The translations under genes and the position numbers were made by a program. From positions 235,864,297-235,928,296 of the forward strand of contig OX336396.1 in NCBI GenBank assembly GCA_946902985.2: DNA of 64,000 nt, written 5' to 3'. The notes under the pieces are model-generated. The model was not told the origin of the DNA. It did no database searches and was given only the letters and a program-made list of their open reading frames with translations. This document shows positions 1 to 9,545 of the stretch, one piece after another (within the stretch, counting starts at the first letter, position 1; each line of letters opens with the position of its first letter). Origin of the DNA: Meconema thalassinum (Eukaryota; Arthropoda; Insecta; Orthoptera; Tettigoniidae).

Positions 1-635
1 TACGGTAGCCCACACAAAATGGTTTGTATATCCAGTGACCAGGTACACACACATACATCCGGACCTCTTGAGATCTTCAGAGCAGTCATTTCACATTCCT
101 AGCCACGTAATGACATAGAGGGCGCACTGGCATTTCTTCCCTAGAAGGACAATATTGAATGTCAAAGAACAAAGTTGTAAAAGTAATGAGAAAATATTTC
201 ATTTCAATGCAAAGTTGTTTTGCTTTGGGAAATAAAAACGATTTTACACAGCACGTTTTATTGCAAGCTACCGTACCACAACAAAGAGGCTACTTCATTG
301 GCTAAGGATTCCCAAACCCGTCCCTTTGCCAAAAAAAAATGCATTACATACTATTGCTATAAAGAATACTATTTGGTTGACGTATCACTAGCTATGATGG
401 CTGTAATAAACTCTACCGCAAATCAAGGACAATGATTGGGAATCGTTGTGGTAGCGTGTTGAAATATGTGGTGCTATAAGTAGGCTATATAAGTTATAAT
501 ATTTTCCATTGCAAATACACACTAAATATGGATAACAGGACTACTATAACGTCTAAGTAATTATATAACAGTAAATATAAGAAATATAAGGGTGAAAGGT
601 TTATTAACAGCCAGTAGCAATCCGATCAAACTTAA
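1..635. other. unassigned AT-rich sequence
   Basis: No coding similarity, tRNA-like head or terminal repeat is visible here. Short open frames are AT-rich and have no recognisable motif. Confidence 0.5.
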
Positions 636-639
636 GAGG

Positions 640-1010
640 AGGTTTGCAAAATGTTTTGTGTGGAGTGTGGTGTCTTACGGGTCGGAGACTTGAACAGCCA
701 GACAAAAGAACAAAAATATTTAGAAAGTTTTGAATTGTGGTTATGGAGAAGAATAAAGAAAGTGAAATGGATCGATAGAATGAGAAATGAAGAGGTGCTA
801 AGTAGGGTAGGGGAGGAGAGGAGTTTCATGAGGATGATACAGAAAAACTCCTGTATGGGTCACATACTACGTAGGAATTGTCTACTACAAAGAATCATGG
901 AAGGAGAAGTAGAAGGGAAAAGAGGGAGAGGAAGAAGTGGGTTTGGAATGTTAATAGATGTGAAGAGAGGAAGAACTCACAAGAAAATGAAAGAAGATAC
1001 TTAGGACAGA
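640..1010 (+). pseudogene. LINE reverse transcriptase C-terminal fragment
   Basis: This is the 3' end of a non-LTR retrotransposon ORF2. Around 660-695 one frame reads a degraded VWSVVSYGSET motif, the post-palm region of insect LINE RTs, and then hits a stop. From about 720 another frame carries LWRRIKK..W.DR.RNEEVL.RVGEER followed by the typical tail GHILRR..LLQRIMEGEVEGKRGRGR. The break between the two frames shows it is dead. Nothing of the endonuclease or the RT catalytic core is present, so it is a 5'-truncated copy or a remnant. It lies next to a second LINE tail in the opposite orientation (1040-1329). Confidence 0.75.
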
Positions 1011-1039
1011 GAGAAATGGAGGACGGCCAATTGAAACCT

Positions 1040-1329
1040 GTCTGCTGACAGATTTACTGAAAGAGATAATGTTGTTGATGGAGTCTTCAGTCTTTTGACT
1101 GGTTTGATGCAGCCCTTCCATGCCTCTCTGTCCTGAGCTAATCGTTTCATCTCTACATTGCTACCACACCCTACATCCGAGGCAATCTGTTTAACATATT
1201 CTAACCTTGGTCTACCCCTACATTTCTTGTCCTCGATCCTTCCTTCCATAACTAAGCTTGCTATTCCTGGGTGTCTTAGTATGTGTCCTACTAACCTATC
1301 CCTTCTCTTCATTAGCAGTCGCCAGAAAC
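1040..1329 (-). pseudogene. LINE 3' end, downstream half of a split copy
   Basis: On the minus strand the translation reads RLLMKRRDRLVGHILRHPG, then MEGRIEDKKCRGRPRLEYVKQI and LAQDREAWK, ending in the AACCAGTCAAAAGACTG-type 3' tail common to these LINEs. This is the RT C-terminal tail and 3' end. The matching upstream half is at 3926-4475 on the same strand. The two halves are separated by the hAT-like element, whose 8-bp duplication CCAGAAAC lies exactly at the break. The copy must therefore have been contiguous before that insertion. Confidence 0.85.
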
Positions 1330-1374
1330 CAGGGCTGGCATGCGAAATTAAATTCATGGCTGTGGGGGCGAAAA

Positions 1375-1740
1375 TAATTTAATTTCGCCGTGAGCGCGAT
1401 ATTCGGGAGCGAAATGATAATGATTGTCGGCGCGTAATTAAATCAAAGCGAAACTTAATTCGAAGCGAAATTAATATCGTTCCAGACTTTTAATTTCGCT
1501 CCCGGCGCGAAATTAATTTCGTTCCACACTTTAAATTTCGCTTCCGGCGCGAAATTAATTTCGTTCCACACTTTTAATTTCGCTCCAGGCGCGATATTAA
1601 TTTCGTTCCTGACTTATAATTTCGCTCTCGGCACGAAATTTATTTAGTTCCAGACTTATAATTTCGCTCCCGGCGCGAAATAAAATTCGTTACAGACTTT
1701 TAATTTCACTCCCGAGGCGAAATAAAATTCCCAAACGGCA
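1375..1740 (-). repeat. left subterminal 42-bp repeat array of the hAT-like element
   Basis: About seven degenerate copies of a roughly 42-bp unit, each containing TTTCGCTCCCGGCGCGAAAT, lie just inside the left terminus. They are the reverse complement of the right-end array, so the two arrays make a long inverted subterminal repeat. Each unit contains a TTTCGC...GCGAAA self-complementary core. Copies nearest the terminus are the most degraded. Confidence 0.85.
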
Positions 1741-2249
1741 TTAAGTTTCGCTCTCCGACGTGTATTTAAAATGCATGAAACATTTAATTTCGTTTTTGAA
1801 ATTAAAATACAGTATATTCGTTTCGAGAGTTAAATAATGTTCTGTACGATGTTCCAAGTCCTGACGTCTGTCTGTTAGGTAGTCAGCCCGAAGGCTGGTT
1901 GGATCCTCAAAAAGTACCCCCGGTAGGTTATGTGGGTAGATACCCACAAAAACTCAAGGCAGCGCTATAGTGGGGCGTACTAGACAAAATGAGGGATGAG
2001 GTAGTTTGCCATTGATTTCCTCACTGAGTCAGAACAGCAGTACTAACCCTATGAGTAGAACCCTTCACAGCATCCACAGGCACTGACTGCCCCGAATTTC
2101 ATTACTAAGCACCAGCCATACCTCAGTAGCTTCCATATAATCACAGCCATGAGTAAGACTGAGACAGCGGTGAAAAGCCACATTTTACTATAGCCTGTGC
2201 CAACAGTCAAATGCAAATGAGTCGTCAAGTTACAAAACTCTTTTAAACC

Positions 2250-2790
2250 ACTTGTGAATAACGATCATTTTCATGAGAAACGTTTCTCTGGACTTTGCCT
2301 CACGTATCTTTTGTGTGTGTTGTTTTCTACTTTTGGTTGGTGTTTTTGTGTTTGCTTTGTGCTTTTGCTTTTGAATTTGACTTATTGTTTTTCTTTCTTG
2401 GTTTTGTGTTTGTGTTCTGCTTTTGCTTTTTTGAATTTTACTTTATGTTATTTGTTTTTTGTTTTCTGCTTTTGCTTTTGTTTTTGAATTTTGCTTTTTG
2501 CTTCATCTTTTTTGTTTTTGTTTTGTGTATGTTTTCTGCTTTTGCTTTTTTGAATTTTGCTTTTTGCTTTATGTTTCTTGTTTTATGATTTTGCTTTTGT
2601 TTTTTGTGTTCTGCTTTTGCTTTCTGCTTCGTCTTTTTTTGTTTCGGTTTTGTGTTTGTTTTCTGCTTTTGCTGTTTTTGAATTTTGCTTTTTGCTTTGT
2701 GTTTCTTTTTTATTCTGCTTTTGCTTTTGTGTTTGAATTTTACATTTCACTTCGTGTTTTGTGTTTTTGGTTTTGTATTTGTTTTCTGGG
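2250..2790. repeat. TTTTGC/TTTTTG-type low-complexity tract
   Basis: About 540 bp of irregular T-rich repeats built from TTTTGC, TTTTTG and GAATTTTGC words. All plus frames give Phe/Leu/Cys-rich open frames that are compositional artefacts. The reverse complement of the same word set dominates 26165-26665 and 42432-43375. Confidence 0.85.
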
Positions 2791-2794
2791 AAAT

Positions 2795-2940
2795 CAAAAT
2801 AAAACAAAATAAACAAAACAAAATAAAAACAAAATAAAACAAAACCAAAAAACAAGACAATTTGAAACAAAATAAAACGAAATAAAGTAAAACACAAAAA
2901 TAAACAAAACAAAATAAAGCAAAATAAAATAAGGTAAAAT
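2795..2940. repeat. AAAACAAAATAA low-complexity tract
   Basis: A-rich plus strand made of AAACAAAAT-like words. It directly follows the T-rich tract, so the two could pair as an imperfect hairpin. No coding potential. Confidence 0.7.
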
Positions 2941-3290
2941 GGGGGGCATGATGACCTCCTTTGAGGGGCAAGACAGACACATCAAACAGATGGAGGAGGG
3001 AGTTATGAGCAATGACTGCGTCGGGGTGGTATTGGAGGAAGGACGGGTAGTTCTGGGAAAAGGACGAGGGTGGCGTCGATGTGACGTAGTTAGATATCTA
3101 GGTTATGAAGTTCTAGGGCCGAACGGGAATGAAGGTTGAGGTCGGCCATTAGAATGAAATGGGGGAAGACTTCAGACACGTGGGTAATGAAGTCTTTGGG
3201 GATGGGGTGGTAGGGACGAATGTAGATGGTGGCTAGGTGTAGGACGCGGGAGCAAATAAGGCTTTCGGGGAAGATAAGAAACAGATTTCA
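2940..3290 (-). pseudogene. LINE endonuclease remnant inside the hAT-like element
   Basis: Read on the minus strand, about 3130-3255 translates to a stretch containing LATIYIRPYHPIPKDF and FILMADLNLHS. This resembles the central part of jockey-type AP endonucleases, where the usual motif is LGDFNAHH; here it reads ADLNLH. Stops follow and no RT is present. It suggests the element captured or was hit by a LINE fragment. Similarity is by eye only. Confidence 0.45.
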
Positions 3291-3384
3291 TTTCAGACAC
3301 AAAATGAAATGTTCCATGCATTTTAATTTCAGGCCGGGGAAGGGCGGGGGGGGGGGGGGGAAGGGGATAACATACCGGGAACGA

Positions 3385-3895
3385 AATTGATGGTCGTTAA
3401 CAAATTTTATTTCGCGCCAGGAGCGAAATTAAAAGTTTGTAAAGAATTTTATTTCGCGCCAGGAGCGAAATTAAAAGTCTGGAACGAATTTTATTTCGCG
3501 TCAGGAGCGAAATTAAAAGTCTGTAATGAATTTAATTTCGCGCCAGGAGCGAAATTAAAAGTCTGTAACGAATTTCATTTAGCGCCGGGAGCTAAATTAA
3601 AAGTCCGTAATGAATTTAATTTCGCGCCAGGAACGAAATTAAAAGTTTGTAACGAATTTCATTTCGCGCCGGGAGCTAAATTAAAAGTCCGTAATGAATT
3701 TAATTTCGCGCCAGGAGCGAAATTAAAAGATTGTAACGAATTTCATTTCGCGCCGGGAGCTAAATTAAAAGTCCGTAATGAATATAATTTCGCGCCAGGA
3801 GCGAAATTAAAAGTCTGTAACGAATATCATTTCGCGCCAGGAGCGAAATGTTATTCCATTGAACAATTTCATTTCGCGACGCTAAATTAAATTGA
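3385..3895 (+). repeat. right subterminal 42-bp tandem array of the hAT-like element
   Basis: Eleven near-regular copies of a 42-bp unit, core TTTCGCGCCAGGAGCGAAAT then TAAAAGTCTGTAACGAATT. Because 42 is divisible by 3, one frame stays open for 167 codons as a 14-residue FAPGAKLKVCNEFH-like repeat. That ORF is a by-product of the period and I do not call it a gene. The later copies alternate two variants (...VCNEFH and ...VRNEFN), giving an 84-bp higher-order unit. Each core can fold as a TTTCGC/GCGAAA hairpin. Confidence 0.9.
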
Positions 3896-3925
3896 TAATA
3901 CATTTCGTTTCGCATGCCAGCCCTG

Positions 3926-4475
3926 CCAGAAACATCTCTACTCTCCCACTCGTCTTAACACCACTTCGTCTGTAACCCTGTCGACCCATCTGATCGTCAT
4001 CATTCTCCTGTAACACCACATTTCATTTCTCCTCTTTTCTGCTGCACCAATAGTCCAAGATTCACTTCCAGGGAGTGCCACGCTCCAGACAAAGACTTTC
4101 AAAAATGACTTCCTAATACCTAAATCTACGAGTATATTCGATATCAACAGATTCCTTTTTTGTAGAAAAGCTTTCCTTGCCTGAGCCAACCTACTTTTTA
4201 TGTCCTCTTAGCTTCGTCCATCACTGGTTATTTTGCTTCCTACGTAACAAAAATCGCCTACTTCCTTCAGCTTTTCACCTGCCAATTTGATGTACATAGA
4301 GGTTTCTGATTTTTTCCGGCTGCATTCCAATATTTTTGTTTTACATTTGTTAATTTTCATCATGAATATTTTCCTCAAAACGGAGTCCATACCATTCAAA
4401 AACTCATTCAAATCCTCTGGCGTATCAGAGATGCAAGTGTGTGTATTTGTAAATTTGGAATGGGATTGGGAAGGA
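3926..4475 (-). pseudogene. LINE RT thumb/C-terminal region, upstream half of a split copy
   Basis: Minus-strand translation from about 4470 downward shows SDTPEDLNEFLNGMDSV, KINKCKTKILECSRKK and KLKEVGDFCYVGSKITSDGRS. This is the region just after the F/YADD box in RTE- or jockey-like RTs. A second frame then gives KRNLLISNILVDLGIRKSFLKVFVWSVALPGSESWTIGA...W.YRRMM.IRWVDRVTDEVVLRRVGE. The frame change near 4190-4208 is a disabling mutation. The catalytic box itself is missing because the copy is truncated near 4475. It continues at 1040-1329 across the hAT insertion. Confidence 0.85.
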
Positions 4476-4496
4476 GGCGACCATGACATTAAGCTA

Positions 4497-5375
4497 GGGA
4501 GCTTGTCTGGATTGCCGAGCTTCTATGCCCGAGGTCGCGGGTTCAAACCAGGCCGAAGTCGTCGGATAATTTAAGAGCGTTAAAAATCCCTCTGTATACC
4601 TTCCTTCGGAGGGGAAGTAAAGCCGGCGGTCTTATGTCACAGATTCATGTCATGTAAAAGAACCTTCGAATAATTACACTTGTGTGAAGCTAAATTATAG
4701 GTTAGATTTGACTAACGCTCTTAGGTTCCAACGTTCATCGCCAGGAGCCGACTGAGGCGGCATCTAGTAAACAAGTTCAGAACTAGTTGTCGTTGACGGT
4801 GACGTTTGGTAGCAAAAGTAGGAACTACTTGAAAATTACCGGGTGAATTAGCCGTGGTCGTTGCGGCATGGCAGCAGGAAGCCGCTCACAACTGGGAGGC
4901 GAGGAGGTTCGAATCCCCTCGCCGGCAAATTTAAAGATGGTCTTCTGTGCTTTCGCATGTTCCTTTCAGGCAAATGCCGGGGTTGGTCCCTAACTATAGG
5001 CCACAGCCGCTACCTTCCAATTCCTCGTCCTTACATTCAAAATTCCTCCCCAGACAACACTCCACACGCGTCGGTACTTGTAACTCACCCCATGGGTGTC
5101 CGAATAGAATCAGCTACAAACTCTGGCGAGCCAAACATGTCCTTGGGCACTCCTGGCACTAACATCCATACTATACGCTTAAAAAATAAAAACATTTAAA
5201 AGAACTTGAAAATTGAATGTCTGCAGGCCTTACTTGAATTAAGAACAAATAACACACACTAATACAGCCATCATAATTAGCACCGGTTATCCGACACATT
5301 CTGCACACACCCAAAGTACATGGGGCTACATGATCGCGTTGTCGCAGCCCCTAAACTAAGGAACGGTACCAACCA
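4497..5375 (+). mobile_element. SINE family A copy 1 (split by a family B SINE)
   Basis: Starts with a tRNA-like head in which GCGGGTTCAAACC acts as a box B-like motif (about 4537-4549), followed by GTCGTCGGATAATTTAAGAGCG and a body ending CGCAGCCCCTAAAC near 5360. The same unit occurs in reverse at 38485-38950 and forward at 39636-41195. Positions 4838-5203 are a separate SINE inserted with an 11-bp duplication. The pol III origin is inferred from the promoter-like boxes. Confidence 0.75.
4838..5203 (+). mobile_element. SINE family B copy 1, tRNA-derived
   Basis: Flanked by the direct repeat ACTTGAAAATT (4827-4837 and 5204-5214). The head carries GTGAATTAGCCGTGGTCGT, which is box A-like, and GAGGTTCGAATCCCC, a good box B. 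The body holds the CAGGCAAATGCCGGGGTTGG motif (about 4968-4987). The tail is A-rich (TTAAAAAATAAAAAC). A second copy is at 36241-36585. Confidence 0.9.
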
Positions 5376-5389
5376 GCTTGTCTGGACTA

Positions 5390-5575
5390 GTGGGAAACCA
5401 AGGAGAGCCTCTTTATGGATGGCTGAGGTGGTAACGGTTTTGCCTCACGAGGCTGAGGGTACCCCGTTCCAGCCCTCACACCAGAATTAAAATGTATTGG
5501 CAGAGCCGGGAATTGAAACCGGGCTTCCGGGGCAACACTACGATGTGGTCAATATAGCTCTATTAGCACAGCTAT
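5390..5575 (+). repeat. dispersed repeat family E copy 1
   Basis: Contains GGTACCCCGTTCCAGCCCTC, ACCAGAATTAAA and TTGGCAGAG, then GGGAATTGAAACCGGG. The same series recurs at 28705-28805. TGGCTGAGGTGGTAACGGTT near 5421 looks like a box A, so this may be another tRNA-derived SINE, but ends and duplications are not clear. Confidence 0.5.
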
Positions 5576-6410
5576 AGCCTAGACTTTATTATCCTCATTG
5601 TATGTCAAATTTCTTCTACACGCGTTGAGTTTGGCTCAGAACGCTACTTCACGGTAGCACCTAACATTCCACCCGCCACTTATTGACAGGTAGGCTATAC
5701 AGTAACTGGATATCACGGCAGAGATTAGAGACCGTTCGTGATCTACCCAAAATCCCGCAATCATTAATCATTCCTTGGGAATGCCAGGCCGTGCATGCAA
5801 TGTGGAGTATTATAAAATTATTGGCAATACCTCTCTAGCCAGCAAAAAATTAAAAATATGTCCCCTTTCTTCGTGAATAAATTGAAGGTAATATACGGTA
5901 CTACTATATCCGTAATATGTGCACATTACTGACATTAAATGGAAATATATTCCATGTACAATTATCTTGATCTTATCATGTTTAAATGTTCTGCTGGAAA
6001 TAACTTTCAAGAGAAATAGAGGAGAGAATTATACGGATTCTCTTTTTATCAGTAGCGTTAAGTTAGACTAATATTAACATACTGGGAAATGGTGAAAGCA
6101 TGAGGAGGAATTTGTGGTAAGAGACGTGTAATTTATTCAAAGTGATATTTAAACTCCATTTATGATATCGATTTGACGATAATGCTTCCAATATGGGAAC
6201 GTAGAGGAAAAGTGTCGGATGATAACAACATAAAGGGGCTGTTATTCTAGTCAAGCGCAATACCGATACTCAATACTCCAAGTTTTATACGTACAACTGG
6301 AAAGATGTTATAGGTTTTCCGTCCTTTTTGGTTGCGTTGGCTGGAAATAAAGTGTTTGTGAGGGGCAGTGGCTTTCGCATTCAAATATCTTTAATTGCTT
6401 CGTACTGACA
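5576..6410. other. unassigned sequence
   Basis: AT-rich, with no repeat match inside the window and no credible reading frame. Confidence 0.4.
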
Positions 6411-6416
6411 AGAAAG

Positions 6417-6620
6417 TTGTTGTTGCTATTGCTGTTTCTGTTCCAGTTTTTGTTGTTCGTGTTCGTGTTCGTCTTCGTGTTCGCGTTCGCGTTCGCGTTC
6501 GCCTTCGTGTTCGTGCTCGTGTTCGTGTTCGTGTTCGTTTTTGTGTTTGTGTTTGTGTTTGTGTTTGTGTTCGTGTTCTTGTGCTTGTGTTTGTGTTTCT
6601 GTTTTTGTTGTATCAATATC
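6417..6620 (+). repeat. GTTCGT/TTTGTG hexanucleotide array
   Basis: About 200 bp of hexamer repeats drifting from GTTGTT through TTCGTG and TTCGCG to TTTGTG blocks. The plus frames give Val-Arg or Phe-Val runs and the minus frame gives Asn-Thr runs, which are compositional and not genes. Block-wise drift of the unit implies local expansion of variants. Confidence 0.9.
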
Positions 6621-6834
6621 ACTGATGTAGCAATGGTCAGATTTCGTCGAGTGGTACCGTGTCGAATTGTCATTCGTTCAGCTGGGGTTTGAAACTGGGA
6701 AAGGATGGAATTTGTTAAGTCATATTTAGATATGCATTACTCAGACGTTGTAATATTACGCAATCTAGTGTGCATTTTGCAATGGAAAATATTAGGGTTT
6801 ACATAAAATAATATATTAAGTTAAAACAAAAGAA

Positions 6835-7131
6835 GTATAGTAGCCTCACTTTCCTCGTTAACGACCGGCTCGTCTTTGAAATCTAGCTGGACGGATGTTT
6901 ACATTCCATAGCTGTGGGGTGCTGAGGCATTCACGGCTTAAAGCCGGTGAGCAGGTAGACAGGACTGGCGGCAACACCTTGTCTGCACCCTCGTGGACAG
7001 ATGGAGGAAGCATCTTATTGGTCAAGAACCGTCATGTACTTGTCAGCCATAAATAATGGCTATTGTTGGCTCGTGCTAATGCTTAACGTTTGAGTCGCTG
7101 GTCGTTAACCAGGAAAGTGAGGCTACTATAC
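6835..7131. mobile_element. inverted-repeat element (MITE-like), 0.3 kb
   Basis: Left end GTATAGTAGCCTCACTTTCC and right end GGAAAGTGAGGCTACTATAC are reverse complements. The match continues inward with GTTAACGACC, giving arms of about 32 bp with one mismatch. If the outer TA is counted as target, the element has a TA duplication, as in Tc1/mariner-type MITEs. It has no coding capacity and abuts a LINE tail. Confidence 0.7.
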
Positions 7132-7132
7132 C

Positions 7133-7375
7133 CATGGAAATTAAGTTCTAATGATGCAATATACGGGACTGTAGAAAGCATAACGGAAACGACAAGAAAA
7201 AGGAGTTTGATATTTTTTGGACATATTTGCAGAATGGATGATTCCAGGTCAAACAGGATATTCAAGTACCTTTGGGAGAAATGGTCAACGACTAGCTGGA
7301 TTCAAGAGGTAACGAGAGATTTAGAAAGAAATAATATAAGAGAAAACGATGGTCTCAGGAATTGACCTGGAAGGG
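7133..7375 (+). pseudogene. LINE 3'-terminal coding fragment
   Basis: Translates as SITETTRKRSLIFFGHICRMDDSR, then FKYLWEKWSTTSWIQEV..DLERNNI. This is the typical FFGH(I/L)CRM C-terminal tail of a LINE ORF2. Everything upstream is missing, cut at the inverted-repeat element. It is distinct in sequence from the tails at 640-1329. Confidence 0.7.
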
Positions 7376-7766
7376 GTCGTTGACACTCTGGCAAATGGAA
7401 GTGAATGCGCCATATATTGGGTTCAGCAAGGGAACCCAACTAGCCCCTTTCACTTTAACTTCAGCACGTGACCTACACGAGTTGCGCCTGTTAAACCGAG
7501 CAACCCAGTGGAAGGTTGGGTCCTTATTCCCAGTGGTAAGCTGGGTCTTTGAGCTGATCAGTGCTGAGGGCTTCAAGGCTTACTACCTTGATAGTTAAAA
7601 ACTCGTTACCTTTTAGGTAACCATTCCTCTACGATTCTCGTAGAACTCGAAGCATGAAGAAAACGTCACTCAGGAAATCTACCCCAGGTGGGTAACCAAT
7701 CCATCCCCACTCAGGATGGGGCATGCAGTTCTTCGGACTCTGGGGAACCTGCACTTTCATGTTTTC
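7376..7766 (+). mobile_element. 5' part of the LINE split by the LTR element (inferred)
   Basis: The TTTTC duplication at 7762-7766 and 21704-21708 means this stretch was joined to 21709 before the LTR retrotransposon landed. Coding begins just after that junction with LINE endonuclease sequence, so this is probably its 5' untranslated region. There is no direct similarity evidence here beyond position. Confidence 0.5.
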
Positions 7767-9337
7767 TGTAACGATTTTTAACATCGTTACATGAAGACTG
7801 CTATTATTTCGCAACGTCCTGGAGCTGGTGTATTTCGCAAGTACTCCTGCTACCAGCTAATTGGTTCCCAAAATTCTTGAACCTACATTTGTTGCCTGAG
7901 AAAGGAGCTGACGTTAATACCCTGGAAGATTGACATTTCTACGCTGCTGTTGTGAAGTGGACTGTTGCGCACAGTTTCCTAGGAACCCCTTTAAGCCCCA
8001 TTAGTGGGTTGAGTTTCTCCCTGGGAACATTTCGTCGTAGCACTTCTGGGTAAACTCTTAAAGATTTGGGTCATGGCACCACTTGTGGTACCAACATTTC
8101 TCTTGGACTATGTCGTTGTTATGGTGGTCTGCGCCCCCAAGTTAGGTTGGCATGACCAAACTGTGCAGTGGAGAGGGGGTAGTCACATTCTCCCTGGAAA
8201 GCAAGCCCTCAGCGAACAATAACGAGTCAGTATCCAGCCTTCTTGAATCTCACACGCAGAACTTGGGAGTGTCGATGACCCCTTCCCGGAGGAAATTTTC
8301 TTTTCCTCTGGGGAGAGGCATAAAACAGTACAGTATTGCACAAACCTTATCTAACAGGGATCTGACAAAACTTTGAATTTGCTAAGAGTGTTAATTCTAA
8401 AAAACTTCAATTTGACTCTCGTAGTGCATTTTCTAGCCACGTGTCGTGTGGCAATTCAGATATAAATTTAAGACATGTTTTAGGTTAAGCCATTTTGGAA
8501 GGGGATGTGGTCCTCCTCATTTTGCGTTGCATTATTTCAGGGTGGGGATTTCTTCATTACTTAGTTTCGGTTTGCTCTTCAGGGTGGGTGTTGGCTTTAA
8601 CTTGGTCAGAACGGCTCCTCGCCAACTGAGTTGACAGGTGTCCTTCTGACGGTCTGGTCGCAATAAGTGACTTGTTCGGTTGTGTCAAACAACTTTGTTT
8701 TCTGGAGTAGCTTTGCCTTACTTCATGTCGTTATTTCCTTTCATACTATTTGGGGGAATTACTTTAGTATTTTTAGTTGTGAATTATAATGCGGGAATAC
8801 AACTCGTCACTTGGACGAGGGATGTGTTGGTTGAAACGCGTTTTAAATTCACGGGGTTTTAATTTCGCTTCGCCCTAATCATAACCTACTGGGGCCATAT
8901 GTTTATTACGTAGCATTATTTATATTTAAGATGTTACCTAGTTTAGTTGTTTGTAATACTTATGTTAATACAATGAGCAGTCATCTTGAAATAAGGTTAT
9001 TATTTGTGCATGAAGCTCAGCGGAAATGGTTACCTTGTTCCTTCCTCGGCTTTTTGGATGGGAAATGTTCTCATTCGGTCTCAGGGTAAGTCCAGCCCTT
9101 CCAATTAACAGGGTTGTCCTGGCATCGCCTATTTCCTGCCTTGATCTAAACTATTGAGGGCGTTTCTAAGACTACGAAAATAAGAACGCTCCCCCCCCCC
9201 CCCATTCCTCCTTCATGGCGAATGCCACTGGGCGTGTGGGGCTCCCTCCCGGTTGCCCTAGTGTCACCGAATTAATTACTTCTTTTAATTTTGCTAATTT
9301 TGATCATATCAAGGTTGGGAAGAGGTGAGGTGCGACA
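7767..9337 (+). repeat. 5' LTR of element 1
   Basis: Matches 20128-21703 almost base for base. It begins with a small hairpin, TGTAACGAT paired with ATCGTTACA, and ends CA. Visible differences from the 3' LTR are scattered substitutions and a shorter C homopolymer (about 9189-9203 against 21552-21569). It should hold the pol II promoter. I see no textbook TATA box that I would assign with confidence. Confidence 0.95.
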
Positions 9338-9481
9338 GTGGTATCCCGAGCATGGTTGATTCTCTCTCCAGTGCCGGTGATAACCATCCTTTCCGCTGAC
9401 TAATTGCAATTTATTAATCCAACATAAAAATTTAGAAAGTAATTGTACCATCCCCTATTAATTCTTTTTCTCTCCACACAG
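9086..9481 (+). promoter_or_regulatory. possible leader intron of element 1 mRNA
   Basis: CAGG|GTAAGT near the LTR 3' end (GT at 9086) is a near-consensus donor. TTCTTTTTCTCTCCACACAG ending at 9481 is a near-consensus acceptor, 64 bases before the gag ATG, with CTAATTG as a possible branch site upstream. Splicing would remove the LTR end and the PBS from a translated mRNA. This is inferred from motifs only. Confidence 0.35.
9339..9355 (+). other. primer binding site, element 1
   Basis: TGGTATCCCGAGCATGG begins one base after the LTR's terminal CA and starts with the TGG that pairs with a tRNA 3' CCA. I could not match it to a specific tRNA, so the primer is unassigned. Confidence 0.6.
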
Positions 9482-9545
9482 CTAGGATGTTAATTGTATT
9501 CTGTGTAATGTTGATTTTGATTCTGTTACATGAAACATCTGTGAG

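Larger units (their letters stand above)
1330..3925. mobile_element. non-autonomous hAT-like DNA transposon, 2.6 kb
   Basis: The left end reads CAGGGCTGGCATGCGAAA and the right end is its reverse complement, giving terminal inverted repeats of about 18 bp. The direct repeat CCAGAAAC flanks it at 1322-1329 and 3926-3933. An 8-bp duplication with TIRs starting CAGGG is the hAT signature. No transposase is visible. The interior holds inverted 42-bp repeat arrays at both ends, a long TTTTGC-type low-complexity tract and a LINE endonuclease remnant. It interrupts a minus-strand LINE, so it is younger than that copy. Superfamily assignment rests on duplication length and TIR start only. Confidence 0.85.

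Noticed and set aside
2295..2812. Phe/Leu/Cys-rich ORFs resembling membrane proteins
   Set aside because: All come from the TTTTGC low-complexity tract and are open in several frames at once.
1380..3895. CRISPR-like array of 42-bp repeats
   Set aside because: Units are contiguous without unique spacers, in a eukaryotic setting, and sit inside a TIR-flanked element.
4860..4930. Functional tRNA gene candidate from good A and B boxes
   Set aside because: The cloverleaf does not close, and the sequence continues into a SINE body with flanking duplication; the same holds for 25443, 28827, 42103, 48025 and 49186.
6308..6692. Asn-Thr and Val-Arg repeat ORFs
   Set aside because: They come from the hexanucleotide array; open in both strands because of repeat composition.
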